Source: Mycolicibacterium hodleri (GTDB lineage Bacteria > Actinomycetota > Actinomycetes > Mycobacteriales > Mycobacteriaceae). From it: 64,000 nucleotides of DNA. The stretch lies in NCBI RefSeq assembly GCF_025822245.1, contig NZ_JACKTL010000030.1:1-64000 (forward strand). The letters run 5' to 3'. A program made the translations under genes and the position numbers. Every line of letters starts with the position of its first letter. The stretch's first letter is position 1. Below are positions 1-9,786 of this stretch, in pieces. Below the pieces are notes generated by a model. That model made no database searches. It was not told the DNA's origin and saw nothing but the letters and a program-made list of their open reading frames with translations.

Positions 1-521
1 GCGGGGCGCACCCACACCGAGCGCTCCGACTCCGCGCGGGCGGCGCGGTCGACGACGGCGTGGGGGTCCAGTTCGTAGGCGATGGCCTTGGCGTCGGCCT
101 CGATCCTCTTGTCACCCTTGCCCTCCAAACTCTTCGTATCGGCGCACATCCTCGCGTCCAACACCCGCCGGTCCGCCACGCTCAGGCAGGCCGACTCCCG
201 GACGATCAACGTCGCCCGCCATTCGGAGAGCCGGCCAGCGGCCAGGGCGGCCAGGGTGTGGGGCATCTCGTGGACCAGGGCGCGGGCGAACCCGAGGTGA
301 CGACCGCCGCGGTTGGGTGAGTCGCGGCGGGCCAGCGCGACCTCACTGGCCAACCCCTTGCCCCGCTTGGCCGCGGGTATCCCGTTGGCGGCTTCGCGGG
401 CTCGACGCGCACTGTCGAGTTGGGCGGTCAGGACCGCTTGTTCGGCGGCTGCGGCGCACTTGGCGCGTTCGAGCGCGGCGATGCGATCGACCAACCCCGC
501 CTCGTCCACCGTATCGAACAT
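1..521 (-). CDS. DUF222 / 13E12-repeat family protein (partial, C-terminus outside window)
   Basis: Reading leftwards from ATG at 521 the frame stays open to base 1, giving about 173 residues. The N-terminus starts MFDTVDEAGLVDRIAALERA and continues with LGFARALVHEMPHTLAALAAG, SEWRATLIVRESACLS and DRRVLDARM. This is the hallmark pattern of the DUF222 domain of mycobacterial 13E12 REP-family proteins. Such proteins normally carry an HNH endonuclease motif near the C-terminus; that part lies outside the window, so nuclease activity cannot be judged. The family is multicopy and dispersed in mycobacteria and associated with recombination hot spots. The gene is the last of a leftward run and is separated by 37 bp from the methyltransferase at 559-1233. 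It is cut by the window edge, not visibly broken. An in-frame upstream extension is possible, but the ATG gives the usual N-terminus. Confidence 0.85.
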   Translation of the reverse strand, partial: MFDTVDEAGLVDRIAALERAKCAAAAEQAVLTAQLDSARRAREAANGIPAAKRGKGLASEVALARRDSPNRGGRHLGFARALVHEMPHTLAALAAGRLSEWRATLIVRESACLSVADRRVLDARMCADTKSLEGKGDKRIEADAKAIAYELDPHAVVDRAARAESERSVWVRP

Positions 522-558
522 GCGTTCGACGATACGCCGACCCACCGACAAGCGGGGA

Positions 559-1233
559 TCACCACACTCCCGGGAGCAACCGGAAGCGCACCTGCTCGAC
601 GTAGTCGGCGTACCCGGCCAGTTCCTCGGTGAGCATCTCTTCCTCGTCGACGATCCTGGCGCCCAGCGCGACGCACGCGGGAACCAGCAGCACCAGCCCC
701 CAATACGAATCCAGGGCCAGGGGCGTGCCGATCATCATGACGAGCGCACCGAAGTACATGGGATGGCGCACGAGTCCGTAGAGCCCCGTGGACACCACTG
801 GCTGGTCGGCCTCGACGGTGATGGTGGCCGCGGCGTACTCGTTCTGGATGATGACGAACTGGGCGACGAGCAACCCCACGCCGACCAGGACGTCACCGAG
901 AACCACTACGGCCGATGGCACCGACGACCAGCCAAAGCGGTGATCGAGGGCGCTGACGACCAACTGAACCACCACCGCCGCGACGGTGGCGACCATGACG
1001 ACGCGTTGAATCGGGCGCGTTTCTGCGGTCGGGCCGCCCTTCATCCGGCGTTGCAGCGCGGCCGGATGCTTGACGGCGAGATAGACGCTCGGCAGCAACG
1101 TGGTCGCGGCGAAGACCACGAGAAACACCCACGCCTGCCAGTAGTCGACCGTCCCGGCGGGCAGGAACAGGGCAACGCCGAAGAACACCACGCTGACGAC
1201 GAACGTGGCGACGAACTGCCCGACGACCTTCAT
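559..1233 (-). CDS. Isoprenylcysteine/phospholipid methyltransferase-type integral membrane protein
   Basis: 224-aa membrane protein starting [12 protein letters not shown] chose the ATG at 1233 because it overlaps the stop of the upstream permease as ATGA (1230-1233); the longer frame upstream is permease shadow. It has about five hydrophobic helices, and near the C-terminus TGLYGLVRHPMYFG followed by a conserved acidic stretch (DEEEML). This is the RHPxY signature of the ICMT/PEMT superfamily that binds S-adenosylmethionine at the membrane face. The family methylates isoprenylcysteine or lipids in other organisms; the bacterial substrate is unknown. It is the distal gene of the RaaS-type exporter operon, so it may act on an exported lipid-like compound (inference). 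Confidence 0.8.
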   Translation of the reverse strand: MKVVGQFVATFVVSVVFFGVALFLPAGTVDYWQAWVFLVVFAATTLLPSVYLAVKHPAALQRRMKGGPTAETRPIQRVVMVATVAAVVVQLVVSALDHRFGWSSVPSAVVVLGDVLVGVGLLVAQFVIIQNEYAAATITVEADQPVVSTGLYGLVRHPMYFGALVMMIGTPLALDSYWGLVLLVPACVALGARIVDEEEMLTEELAGYADYVEQVRFRLLPGVW

Positions 1234-2876
1234 GCCGTCAGATCCCTGCGGCGAAAGGCCATTGCGCCCAACGTGATCAAGGCGACGTCGATCCCGAGGA
1301 GCCACCAGAGTGGGGTGGCGCTGAAGTCGCCCACGCCGACGTGCGGCACGTGGGTGAACGGTTCGAGGTCCAGCAACCACTGCGGCGAATTCGCCAGCGA
1401 GCCAAGCAGGTACAGCGCGACGAAGGCGGTCAGAACTCCCCACGCCACCGGCGTGAACCGGGGGAGCAGGCCGAACAGGGCGACCGTGACGGCCGCCAAC
1501 AGCCAGACCGCGGGCAACTGTACGGCGGCCGTCTCGAGAACGGTCGGCAACTTGCCGGTCACGTCACCCGAGGCGGCGCCATAGGTCAACCCCGCCACCG
1601 CCGCGGCGAGTATCATCGCGACACCGGTGCCCACGATTGCGACGATCAGATGGCTTGCCAGCCAACGAGTCCGGCTCACCGCACCCGCCAGCACCATCTC
1701 GGCACGCCGGCTCGACTCCTCCTGGTGCAGCCGCAGGGTCAGCGAGATGGCGAACGCCGACGCGACCATGCCAAGCATCCCGAACGCCACCGTGATGAAG
1801 GCCTGTTCCAACTGATCGGTGCTGCCGAGGCGGGCCACCACGTCGCGGGCGGCCTGGCTGTCGCCGATCTCGTCCCCGACGCCGTCGACGACGCTGCCGA
1901 TCAACAGGCCGTAGAGGCACAGACCGACCGTCCACAGCGCACACGACGCCCGGTTGAGCCGCCATGCCAGAGTGGTCACCCCGCGCAGGCCCCACCCGGC
2001 CCGCGGCGCACCCGGGCGTTCGGCGATCAAACCCGCGCCGACGTCGCGCCGGGCCAGCAGGTGGTAGGCGAGCGCGAGCAGCACGGCGGTCACCGCCGCG
2101 TGCATCGGCAGTATCCACAACCGGTCGCCCGCGTAGGGGCGCACCTGCAGCGACCATCCCAAAGGCGAGAGCCACGACAAGAATTCGGCTCGGGACCCCG
2201 CGTCGCCGACGGCCCGAAGCGTGAACGCCGCAGCCAGCACGCCGAAGGCCGCGCCGCGGGCGAAGCGCGCGCTGGGCGACAACTGCGCCGTGACGGCGGC
2301 CACGGCGGTGAACACCAGGCCGGTAGCCGCCAGAGCCAGGCCAAAGGCCACCGAGCCCCCGGCGGGCACGCCCATCGGAAGCAGGCCTGCGGTGCCGATG
2401 ATTCCCGTGGCGAGAGAGCCGCCTCCCGCCGCGATGATCGCCGCGGTGAGGCTTGCGTATCGGCCGACGGCCGTCGAGTCGACGAGTTCGGTTCGGCCGG
2501 ACTCCTCCTCGGCGCGGGTGTGCCGGACGACGGTCAGAATCACGGCCACGGCGATCAGCACGTGGAACATGCCGGCCTTCCAGATGCCGGTGGCGCCGAG
2601 GCTGTCGCCGTAGACGTTGCCGTACAGCGCGCGCTGGGCCGGACTGGCCATGATGGTCGCGGCGAACCCCGCGCGGGCGGCCTCCGTCGGGTAGACGGCC
2701 TCGATGCCCCCGACGTACACCGTGCCGAGCGGAATCGACAGCAGCAGCACCCATGCGGGCAGGACGATGCGGTCGCGCCGTAGATAGAGGCGAAGCAGCC
2801 CAACGGTTCCCGAGAAGTGGGATCCGCGGGGCGGCGCCTGATGGGCGGGGTGGTGGGGGCGTTCCAGGACGGTCAT
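1230..2876 (-). CDS. ABC exporter permease (Rv1217c-like)
   Basis: 548 aa, start [10 protein letters not shown] at 2876, which overlaps the stop of the ATPase gene as ATGA. Hydrophobic segments fall in two similar halves: an N-half with [20 protein letters not shown] and a C-half with [20 protein letters not shown]. This is the duplicated six-helix layout of tetronasin/anthracycline-type ABC-2 permeases. Length matches M. tuberculosis Rv1217c (about 548 aa). With the adjacent ATPase it should form a drug or lipid exporter in the inner membrane. Expression is expected to follow the TetR gene at 3815-4444, the first gene of the operon. The substrate cannot be read from sequence; M. tuberculosis Rv1218c-Rv1217c has been linked to multidrug efflux. 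Confidence 0.88.
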   Translation of the reverse strand: MTVLERPHHPAHQAPPRGSHFSGTVGLLRLYLRRDRIVLPAWVLLLSIPLGTVYVGGIEAVYPTEAARAGFAATIMASPAQRALYGNVYGDSLGATGIWKAGMFHVLIAVAVILTVVRHTRAEEESGRTELVDSTAVGRYASLTAAIIAAGGGSLATGIIGTAGLLPMGVPAGGSVAFGLALAATGLVFTAVAAVTAQLSPSARFARGAAFGVLAAAFTLRAVGDAGSRAEFLSWLSPLGWSLQVRPYAGDRLWILPMHAAVTAVLLALAYHLLARRDVGAGLIAERPGAPRAGWGLRGVTTLAWRLNRASCALWTVGLCLYGLLIGSVVDGVGDEIGDSQAARDVVARLGSTDQLEQAFITVAFGMLGMVASAFAISLTLRLHQEESSRRAEMVLAGAVSRTRWLASHLIVAIVGTGVAMILAAAVAGLTYGAASGDVTGKLPTVLETAAVQLPAVWLLAAVTVALFGLLPRFTPVAWGVLTAFVALYLLGSLANSPQWLLDLEPFTHVPHVGVGDFSATPLWWLLGIDVALITLGAMAFRRRDLTA

Positions 2877-3811
2877 GCCGTCACCTGCTCGGTCTCCCCG
2901 ACGCCCTCGCTCTTCCCGATGCCGTAATGGCGCAGGAAAAGGTCCTCCAACGTCGGCGGCTGGCTGATCAAACTGCGCACCCCGGCGTTGCCGAGCATCT
3001 TGACGACGTCGCCGAGGCTGTTGCCGTCGACCTGGGCGCTGATGGTGTGGCCGTCGACGACGACGTCCTCGACGCCGGGGATGCGGCCGATGTCGGCCGG
3101 GTCGCCGATCATCTCCGCCTTGATCGACGTGCGGGACAGGTGTCGCATCGACTCGAGCGTGCCACTCTCGACGGTCCGGCCGGCGCGGATGATGGTGACG
3201 CGCTGGCACAGTGCTTCGGTCTCGGCGAGGATGTGACTCGACAGCAGGACCGTGACGCCCCGGTCGTGGGCTTCGACGACGCACTGCTGAAAGACGTTCT
3301 CCATCAAGGGGTCCAGGCCGCTGCTGGGCTCGTCGAGCAGCAGGAGTCTGGCGTTCGAGGCGAAGGCGGAAACGAGTGACACCTTCTGTCGGTTGCCCTT
3401 CGAGTAGGTGCGAGCCTTCTTCGACGGGTCGAGGGCGAAGCGCTCCACCAGTTCGGCTCGGCGGCGCTCGTCGATCCCGCCGCGCATGCGGGCCAGCAGG
3501 TCGACGGTCTCACCACCTGTCAGCGAGGGCCACAGGGTGACGTCGCCTGGCACGTAGGCGATCTGACGATGCAGCGCGACCGCGTCGGTCCAGGGGTCTC
3601 CGCCGAGTAGGCGTGCGGTGCCGGAGTCGGCGCGTGCCAGCCCGAGCAGGACCCGGATGGTCGTCGACTTTCCTGCGCCGTTGGGGCCGAGGAACCCGTG
3701 CACCTCACCCTCGGCGACCTCGAGGTTCAGCCCGTCGAGGGCTCGCACCGAGCCGAAGTTCTTCGTCAGGTTGCGGACCTCGATGGCGCCGTTGCCATGT
3801 CCTGTCGTCAT
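2873..3811 (-). CDS. ABC exporter ATP-binding protein (Rv1218c-like)
   Basis: 312 aa. Walker [10 protein letters not shown] at residues 42-50, signature [11 protein letters not shown] (an SKGNRQ variant of LSGGQ), Walker [14 protein letters not shown], and a switch His in LLSSHILAE. The C-terminal 80 residues form the extra domain typical of drug-exporter ATPases of the DrrA type. It energises the permease encoded by the overlapping downstream gene. It lies 3 bp downstream of the TetR repressor gene and on the same strand, so repressor and pump are co-transcribed. The start ATG at 3811 gives the normal N-terminus, with the A-loop area about 25 residues ahead of Walker A. Confidence 0.92.
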   Translation of the reverse strand: MTTGHGNGAIEVRNLTKNFGSVRALDGLNLEVAEGEVHGFLGPNGAGKSTTIRVLLGLARADSGTARLLGGDPWTDAVALHRQIAYVPGDVTLWPSLTGGETVDLLARMRGGIDERRRAELVERFALDPSKKARTYSKGNRQKVSLVSAFASNARLLLLDEPSSGLDPLMENVFQQCVVEAHDRGVTVLLSSHILAETEALCQRVTIIRAGRTVESGTLESMRHLSRTSIKAEMIGDPADIGRIPGVEDVVVDGHTISAQVDGNSLGDVVKMLGNAGVRSLISQPPTLEDLFLRHYGIGKSEGVGETEQVTA

Positions 3812-3814
3812 CGG

Positions 3815-4444
3815 TCACTCCTTCTCCTCCGTCGACGCGACGATGGCGTCGTACATCGTCGAATCAGTCATCAGCCCGTGGGTGTAGACCTCGAGGGCGG
3901 GCAGCACCATGTCTTGGGCGTAGTCGTGCAGCACGGCACGCATGTCGGCCGGGTTGTCGCACATCTGCAGGTACAGCAGGAAGCTGCCGCCGCCGGCCAA
4001 CGCAAGGAACGTGGCCCGCGCCTTGGGGTCACGGCTCGGCTTGACGGTGCCGGCGCGAACGCCCTCGTCCATGTACTGCTCGACGTTGTCGATCATGTTG
4101 CGCCACAACGTCTTCGCCAGGTCGCCGCCGGACTGCATGCTGCGTACCAAATAGGCCATCAGCGGCGCAAAGGATTCGATGTCCGCTAGTTGCGCGAGCC
4201 AGGACGCGGGGTCCGACGACTGGATGGTGTCGCTCTTGGCGGTGCGGATGGACTCGGCGACGAACTCGTCGCACGCCTTGCGCAGGCCGTCCTTGGAGCC
4301 GAAGTGGTGGATCACCAGGGCCGCGCTGACTCCCGCGGCCTTGGCGATGACCCGCAGGCCGACGTCGAAGCCGTGTTCCCCGAACTGCTCGACGGCCGCA
4401 TCACGGATCCGGGCGGTCGCCGTCAAGTCGTCGACTGAACGCAT
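3815..4444 (-). CDS. raaS: TetR-family repressor of the adjacent ABC exporter (RaaS-like)
   Basis: 209 aa. The N-terminal helix-turn-helix runs from about residue 10 to 55 (RIRDAAVEQFGEHGFDVGLR, then AAGVSAALVIHHFGSKDGLR), and is followed by a ligand-binding helical domain. It is the first gene of the operon with the ABC exporter, the arrangement of M. tuberculosis Rv1219c (RaaS), which represses its own efflux operon and affects survival under antimicrobials. The ATG at 4444 sits directly beside a 16-bp palindrome, and the promoter predicts transcription starting at the start codon (leaderless mRNA). The effector in M. tuberculosis is reported to be a long-chain acyl-CoA; here that is only inference. 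Confidence 0.85.
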   Translation of the reverse strand: MRSVDDLTATARIRDAAVEQFGEHGFDVGLRVIAKAAGVSAALVIHHFGSKDGLRKACDEFVAESIRTAKSDTIQSSDPASWLAQLADIESFAPLMAYLVRSMQSGGDLAKTLWRNMIDNVEQYMDEGVRAGTVKPSRDPKARATFLALAGGGSFLLYLQMCDNPADMRAVLHDYAQDMVLPALEVYTHGLMTDSTMYDAIVASTEEKE

Positions 4445-4460
4445 GTTTAGTACGCTAAAC
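4445..4460. promoter_or_regulatory. Palindromic operator of the raaS-type gene
   Basis: GTTTAG-TACG-CTAAAC is a perfect 6-bp inverted repeat touching the start codon of the TetR gene and covering its -10 box (4452-4457). A second small palindrome, AACGCGCGTT (4458-4467), overlaps its right end. Position and symmetry fit an autorepressor site; binding itself is inferred. Confidence 0.75.
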
Positions 4461-4481
4461 GCGCGTTCAGCCGAGTGTCAA
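4452..4481 (-). promoter_or_regulatory. SigA-type promoter for the raaS-exporter operon, probably leaderless
   Basis: On the minus strand: -35 TTGACA (4476-4481), an 18-bp spacer, and -10 TAGCGT (4452-4457), which fits the mycobacterial TANNNT pattern. The expected start point falls on the A of the ATG at 4444, and no Shine-Dalgarno sequence precedes it, so the transcript should be leaderless. Confidence 0.75.
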
Positions 4482-4516
4482 GGGTTCACCTCGAACGTGG
4501 CCAAGGGGTTACCGGG

Positions 4517-5197
4517 TCAGTCGCGGGCGGCGGCCAGCAGACCGTCGCCCAGGGGCACCAGCACGGGCGTGAGCCGCTCGTCCTCGGCGATCATTCGCGC
4601 CGCCTCGCGCACCGCGATGACGTCCCGGTCACTGGCGCTGGCATCGCCGGCCCGACCACCAAGGGCGGCGCGGTGGATCACGATCGCACCGCCGGAGCGC
4701 AGCAGTCGTACTCCCTCGGCGACGAACTGAGGCTGGTCGGCCGGATCGGCGTCGATGAACACCAGGTCGTAGGACTCGTCGGCGAGCCTGGTCAGGACTT
4801 CCTGCGCGCGGCCGCTGATGAGCCTGGTGCGCGACGGACCGATGCCCGCTTCAAGGAACGCCTGCTTGGCGAGCCGCTGGTGTTCCGGTTCGACGTCGAT
4901 CGTGGTGAGCACGCCGTCGTCGCGCATCCCGGACAACAACCACAGACCGCTGACACCGACGCCGGTCCCCACCTCGACGACGGCCTTGGCCTGCGCCACC
5001 TTGGCCAACACGCTCAGCAGCGCGCCGACGGCAGGCGTCACGGCCCCTGCACCGCTGTCGTCGGCACGTTCCCGAGCCGCGGCCGTCAAGGCGTCCTCCG
5101 AGATCGAGTTCTCGGCATGCGCGACGATCGCCTCGGCCCGGCTTGGCCGCGTCGTGCCGCCCTCGGGCTGACCCGTCGAACCGTCGCTGCTGGTCAT
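4517..5197 (-). CDS. SAM-dependent O-methyltransferase (Rv1220c-like)
   Basis: 226 aa from ATG 5197 ([10 protein letters not shown]). An upstream in-frame start would reach toward sigE control DNA and adds a low-complexity stretch, so I reject it. The SAM-binding motif [16 protein letters not shown] and an acidic metal-binding motif [10 protein letters not shown] are those of the class I catechol-O-methyltransferase-like family (methyltransferase family 3). Length is close to Rv1220c (about 215 aa). It is divergent from sigE with about 176 bp between start codons, so the two share the control region. The acceptor substrate is unknown. Confidence 0.87.
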   Translation of the reverse strand: MTSSDGSTGQPEGGTTRPSRAEAIVAHAENSISEDALTAAARERADDSGAGAVTPAVGALLSVLAKVAQAKAVVEVGTGVGVSGLWLLSGMRDDGVLTTIDVEPEHQRLAKQAFLEAGIGPSRTRLISGRAQEVLTRLADESYDLVFIDADPADQPQFVAEGVRLLRSGGAIVIHRAALGGRAGDASASDRDVIAVREAARMIAEDERLTPVLVPLGDGLLAAARD

Positions 5198-5313
5198 GCC
5201 CGCAGCGTAGAGCGAAGGCAGAGGGCTCCGCGCCCCGACACGCCCGCGCACCAACGTGGGATTGGCCGAAAATTCGGTCGTTTTCGCAGTTCCCGTGGTG
5301 CAAGATCGACATT

Positions 5314-5337
5314 CTCAGGGAAAGCTCAGTTTGCTCA
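5314..5337 (+). promoter_or_regulatory. Candidate MprA box upstream of sigE
   Basis: Direct repeats CTCAG at 5314-5318 and 5325-5329 lie one helical turn (11 bp) apart, with a third partial copy CTCA at 5334-5337. This matches the loosely repeated octamers described for MprA binding upstream of sigE in M. tuberculosis. It is about 37 bp ahead of the sigE start codon. mprAB genes are not in the window, so regulation is inference from motif and position. Confidence 0.5.
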
Positions 5338-5373
5338 TATGCGGACCTCAACGGGGTCGGGGACGGTAAGCGC

Positions 5374-6144
5374 ATGGAAAACGGCGGAAGCTGGGGCCCC
5401 GGGAATATTGATGCTCGAAAGGCAGTTTCCGCGGGAGCAGGTCCGGGAACGACTTCCGGCATCCGCACGATTGATCTGGAGGATCCGACGACCACCACGA
5501 GCACGTCCCCCGTATTCATGGCCCACTTCGAGCAGGGCAACGACGGCGAATGGGTGCAACCCGCCGAGGAACTGTCGGGCACGGCGGTGTTCGACGCCAC
5601 CGGCGACAAGACGACGATGCCGTCATGGGACGAGTTGGTCCGGCAGCATGCCGACCGGGTGTACCGCTTGGCCTACCGGCTGTCGGGCAGTCAGCACGAC
5701 GCCGAAGACCTGACGCAGGAGACGTTCATCCGCGTCTTCCGTTCGGTGCAGAACTACCAGCCGGGCACGTTCGAGGGCTGGCTGCACCGCATCACCACCA
5801 ACCTGTTCCTCGACATGGTCCGCCGCCGCAGCCGCATCCGCATGGAGGCGCTCCCCGAGGACTACGACCGCGTGCCGGCCGACGAGCCGAACCCGGAGGA
5901 GATCTACCACGACTCCCGGTTGGGACCCGACCTGCAGGCGGCGCTGGACTCGCTGGCGCCGGAGTTCCGCGCCGCTGTGGTCCTGTGCGACATCGAAGGT
6001 CTCTCCTACGAGGAGATCGGCGCCACGCTGGGAGTGAAGCTCGGCACCGTCCGCAGCCGAATTCACCGTGGCCGACAGGCGCTGCGCGACTACCTGGCCA
6101 GCCACCCGGACTCCTATGCCGAGGGCGCCGCACGCTTCGCCTGA
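5374..6144 (+). CDS. sigE: ECF RNA polymerase sigma factor SigE
   Basis: 256 aa from ATG 5374 ([11 protein letters not shown]), matching the 257-aa length of M. tuberculosis SigE. Region 2 contains [20 protein letters not shown] and [18 protein letters not shown]; region 4 contains [20 protein letters not shown], a helix-turn-helix recognising the -35 element. The first about 75 residues are a variable extension, with further in-frame ATGs at MAHFEQG and MPSWDELV. Mycobacterial SigE is known to be made from several start sites, so shorter isoforms are possible. SigE directs the response to envelope stress, heat and SDS. It is followed by its anti-sigma factor rseA and by htrA on the same strand. 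Confidence 0.95.
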   Translation: MENGGSWGPGNIDARKAVSAGAGPGTTSGIRTIDLEDPTTTTSTSPVFMAHFEQGNDGEWVQPAEELSGTAVFDATGDKTTMPSWDELVRQHADRVYRLAYRLSGSQHDAEDLTQETFIRVFRSVQNYQPGTFEGWLHRITTNLFLDMVRRRSRIRMEALPEDYDRVPADEPNPEEIYHDSRLGPDLQAALDSLAPEFRAAVVLCDIEGLSYEEIGATLGVKLGTVRSRIHRGRQALRDYLASHPDSYAEGAARFA

Positions 6145-6235
6145 CCGTTGACGCCGTCTCGTGCGTGATCAATCCGGCCGGCCGCGCTACATTCGATTGT
6201 GTTGGGTTGACGTGGTTGACGAGAGGAGCAGGTCG

Positions 6236-6631
6236 ATGGTGGACCCGGGACACGTGTTCCGTCGTGCATTTTCGTGGCTCCCCACTCAGTTCGCCTCGCA
6301 GAGCGACCAGCCCGTCGGGCCCAGGAGGTTCGGCTCGACCGAGCACCTGTCGACCGAGGCCATCGCAGCATTCGTCGACGGTGAACTGCGGATGAGCGCC
6401 CACCTGCGGGCCGCCCACCACATGTCCATGTGTCCCCAATGCTCGGCGGAGGTCGACGCACAGGGGCAAGCCCGATCGGCGCTGCGCGATTCCTGCCCGA
6501 TCAGGATTCCGTCGTCGCTGTTGGGAGCGTTGTCGGAGATTCCCCGCCACGCTCCGCTGGAGCCGCCGGTCGAGGACGCCACGGCCCAGTTCCTTGCTGG
6601 CGAGACGCGGTCTCGTCGCAAGCGCCGGTAG
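6236..6631 (+). CDS. rseA: Anti-sigma E factor RseA
   Basis: 131 aa from ATG 6236 (MVDPGHVFRRAF), preceded by the Shine-Dalgarno GAGAGGAG. The zinc-associated anti-sigma motif H-x3-C-x2-C is present (H62, C66, C69) after FVDGELRMSAHL. No membrane helix is seen, so it is cytosolic as in M. tuberculosis. There, Thr39 is phosphorylated by PknB and triggers ClpC1P2 degradation; the matching residue here is Thr35 in STEH. The C-terminus ends RSRRKRR and is shorter than the 154-aa M. tuberculosis protein, which has a Gly-rich tail. RseA binds SigE and holds it inactive until stress. Confidence 0.92.
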   Translation: MVDPGHVFRRAFSWLPTQFASQSDQPVGPRRFGSTEHLSTEAIAAFVDGELRMSAHLRAAHHMSMCPQCSAEVDAQGQARSALRDSCPIRIPSSLLGALSEIPRHAPLEPPVEDATAQFLAGETRSRRKRR

Positions 6632-6694
6632 GCTAAAAGTTGTCCAAGGGTAAAGGCGTGCGTCGTTGACGGCGGACGCTCCAACGGAGAGTGA

Positions 6695-8203
<1,509 letters not shown>

Positions 8204-8206
8204 TCC

Positions 8207-8608
8207 ATGTTCGGCAACATCGGCTGGGGCGAGATGCTGGTGCTCGTCGTCGCCGGTCTGGTGATCCTGGGGCCGGAACGGCTTCCGGGTGCAATTCGCT
8301 GGACCACCAACAGTGTGCGTCAGGCCCGGGAGTACCTCAGCGGCGCGACCAGCCAGCTGCGCGAGGACCTGGGCCCCGAATTCGAGGACCTGCGTCAGCC
8401 GTTGAGCGAACTGCAGAAGCTTCGCGGGATGACACCACGCGCCGCCCTCACCAAGCACCTACTCGACGGCGACGACTCGTTCCTCACCGGGAACTTCGAC
8501 AAGCCGGTCAAGCCGGTGTCGGACAATCAGCCGCAGCCGCAACCACCGGCACCCACGCCCGAGCCACGCACCCCCGGCGTCACGCCGTACGACAGCGACG
8601 CGACCTAG
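8207..8608 (+). CDS. tatB: Sec-independent (Tat) protein translocase subunit TatB
   Basis: 133 aa. N-terminal membrane helix and hinge [25 protein letters not shown], with the Glu in the membrane and the GP turn typical of TatB. An amphipathic helix with coiled-coil tendency (about residues 25-70) and a Pro/Gln-rich C-terminal tail follow. It works with TatC to receive folded proteins carrying twin-arginine signals. tatA/tatC are not in the window. It directly follows htrA with 3 bp spacing, and its last 4 bp overlap the end of mrp on the other strand. Confidence 0.93.
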   Translation: MFGNIGWGEMLVLVVAGLVILGPERLPGAIRWTTNSVRQAREYLSGATSQLREDLGPEFEDLRQPLSELQKLRGMTPRAALTKHLLDGDDSFLTGNFDKPVKPVSDNQPQPQPPAPTPEPRTPGVTPYDSDAT

Positions 8609-9762
8609 CGGCCAATCGGGTTCAACCCGAGCGACACGCCCGCCAGGCTGCGCTTGCGGGCGGTCAGTGCGTCGGCGATGGAGCGGAGTTCCTTGGCTGC
8701 GGCGGAATCCGGTGCGCTGAGCACCAGGGGCACGCCCGCGTCGCCCGCCTCCATCAGCGCTTGGTCCAACGGGACCTGTCCGAGCAGCGGCACGTCGGCG
8801 CCGATGGACCGCGTGAGGCTCTCGGCGACCTGCTTGCCGCCACCCTCGCCGAAGACGTTCAGCACGGTGCCGTCGGGCAAGGTCAGTCCGGACATGTTCT
8901 CCACCACGCCGACAATGCGCTGACGGGTCTGCAGCGCAATTGCACCGGCCCGCTCGGCAACCTCGGCGGCCGCCAGCTGAGGCGTGGTCACCACCAGGAT
9001 CTCGGCGCCGGGAATCAGCTGGGACACCGAGATCGCGATGTCACCGGTCCCGGGCGGAAGGTCCAGCAGCAGGACGTCGAGATCGCCCCAGTACACGTCG
9101 GCCAGGAACTGCTGAAGGGCCCGATGCAGCATGGGGCCGCGCCACACCACGGGCGTGTTGCCCTGGGTGAACATCGCGATCGAAATGACCTTCACGTCGT
9201 GGGCGATCGGCGGCAGGATCATCGAGTCGACCTGCGTGGGCCGTTCGGCGGTACCCATCATGCGTGGCACCGAATGGCCGTAGATGTCGGCGTCGAGCAC
9301 GCCGACCGACAGCCCGCGGGCCGCCAGCGCGGCCGCCAGGTTCACCGTGACGCTGGACTTGCCGACGCCGCCCTTGCCGGAGGCCACCGCGTACACCCGC
9401 GTGAGGGACCCGGGCTGGGCAAACGGGATCACCGGTTCGCGGGAGTCGCCCCGCAGCAGCTTGCGCAGTTCCGCGCGCTGCTCGTCGTCCATCACGTCGA
9501 GGGTCACCTTCACCGCGCCGGTGCCGGGCACGTCGACGACGGCCTGCTTCACGCGGTCGGTGATCTCGGTCTTCTTCGGACACGCCGACGTGGTGAGGTA
9601 GATCTCGACGTGGACGGCGGCGTCACCGGGGTCGACGGAGACGTTCTTGACCATGCCGACCTCGGTGATCGGCTTGCGGAGTTCGGGGTCGACGACCTTG
9701 GACAGCGCCGAGCGGACGGCCGATTCCAGCGCCTCGGAGTCGTGCGGAGATTGCGGAGACAT
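8605..9762 (-). CDS. mrp: Mrp/ApbC-type P-loop ATPase (iron-sulfur cluster carrier family)
   Basis: 385 aa. An N-terminal MIP18/DUF59 domain (about residues 10-95) is followed by a ParA/MinD-like ATPase with the deviant P-loop GKGGVGKSS at 129-137 and [13 protein letters not shown]. These proteins assemble or carry Fe-S clusters. The C-terminal CxxC found in E. coli Mrp is absent: the corresponding region reads [21 protein letters not shown] believe the same is true of the M. tuberculosis homologue, so cluster binding must differ or be lost. Start: ATG 9762; an immediately preceding GTG at 9765 would add one residue. Confidence 0.92.
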   Translation of the reverse strand: MSPQSPHDSEALESAVRSALSKVVDPELRKPITEVGMVKNVSVDPGDAAVHVEIYLTTSACPKKTEITDRVKQAVVDVPGTGAVKVTLDVMDDEQRAELRKLLRGDSREPVIPFAQPGSLTRVYAVASGKGGVGKSSVTVNLAAALAARGLSVGVLDADIYGHSVPRMMGTAERPTQVDSMILPPIAHDVKVISIAMFTQGNTPVVWRGPMLHRALQQFLADVYWGDLDVLLLDLPPGTGDIAISVSQLIPGAEILVVTTPQLAAAEVAERAGAIALQTRQRIVGVVENMSGLTLPDGTVLNVFGEGGGKQVAESLTRSIGADVPLLGQVPLDQALMEAGDAGVPLVLSAPDSAAAKELRSIADALTARKRSLAGVSLGLNPIGR

Positions 9763-9786
9763 CACCCGCGAGTGTAGGCGCAGCCG

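Noticed and set aside
1230..3284. 684-aa version of the ABC permease
   Set aside because: The extra 136 residues lie inside the ATPase gene in another frame; the ATG at 2876 with ATGA overlap is the natural start.
5143..5373. N-terminal extension of SigE to 333 aa
   Set aside because: It would include the promoter region with the MprA-like repeats and part of the divergent gene; the ATG at 5374 gives the expected length.
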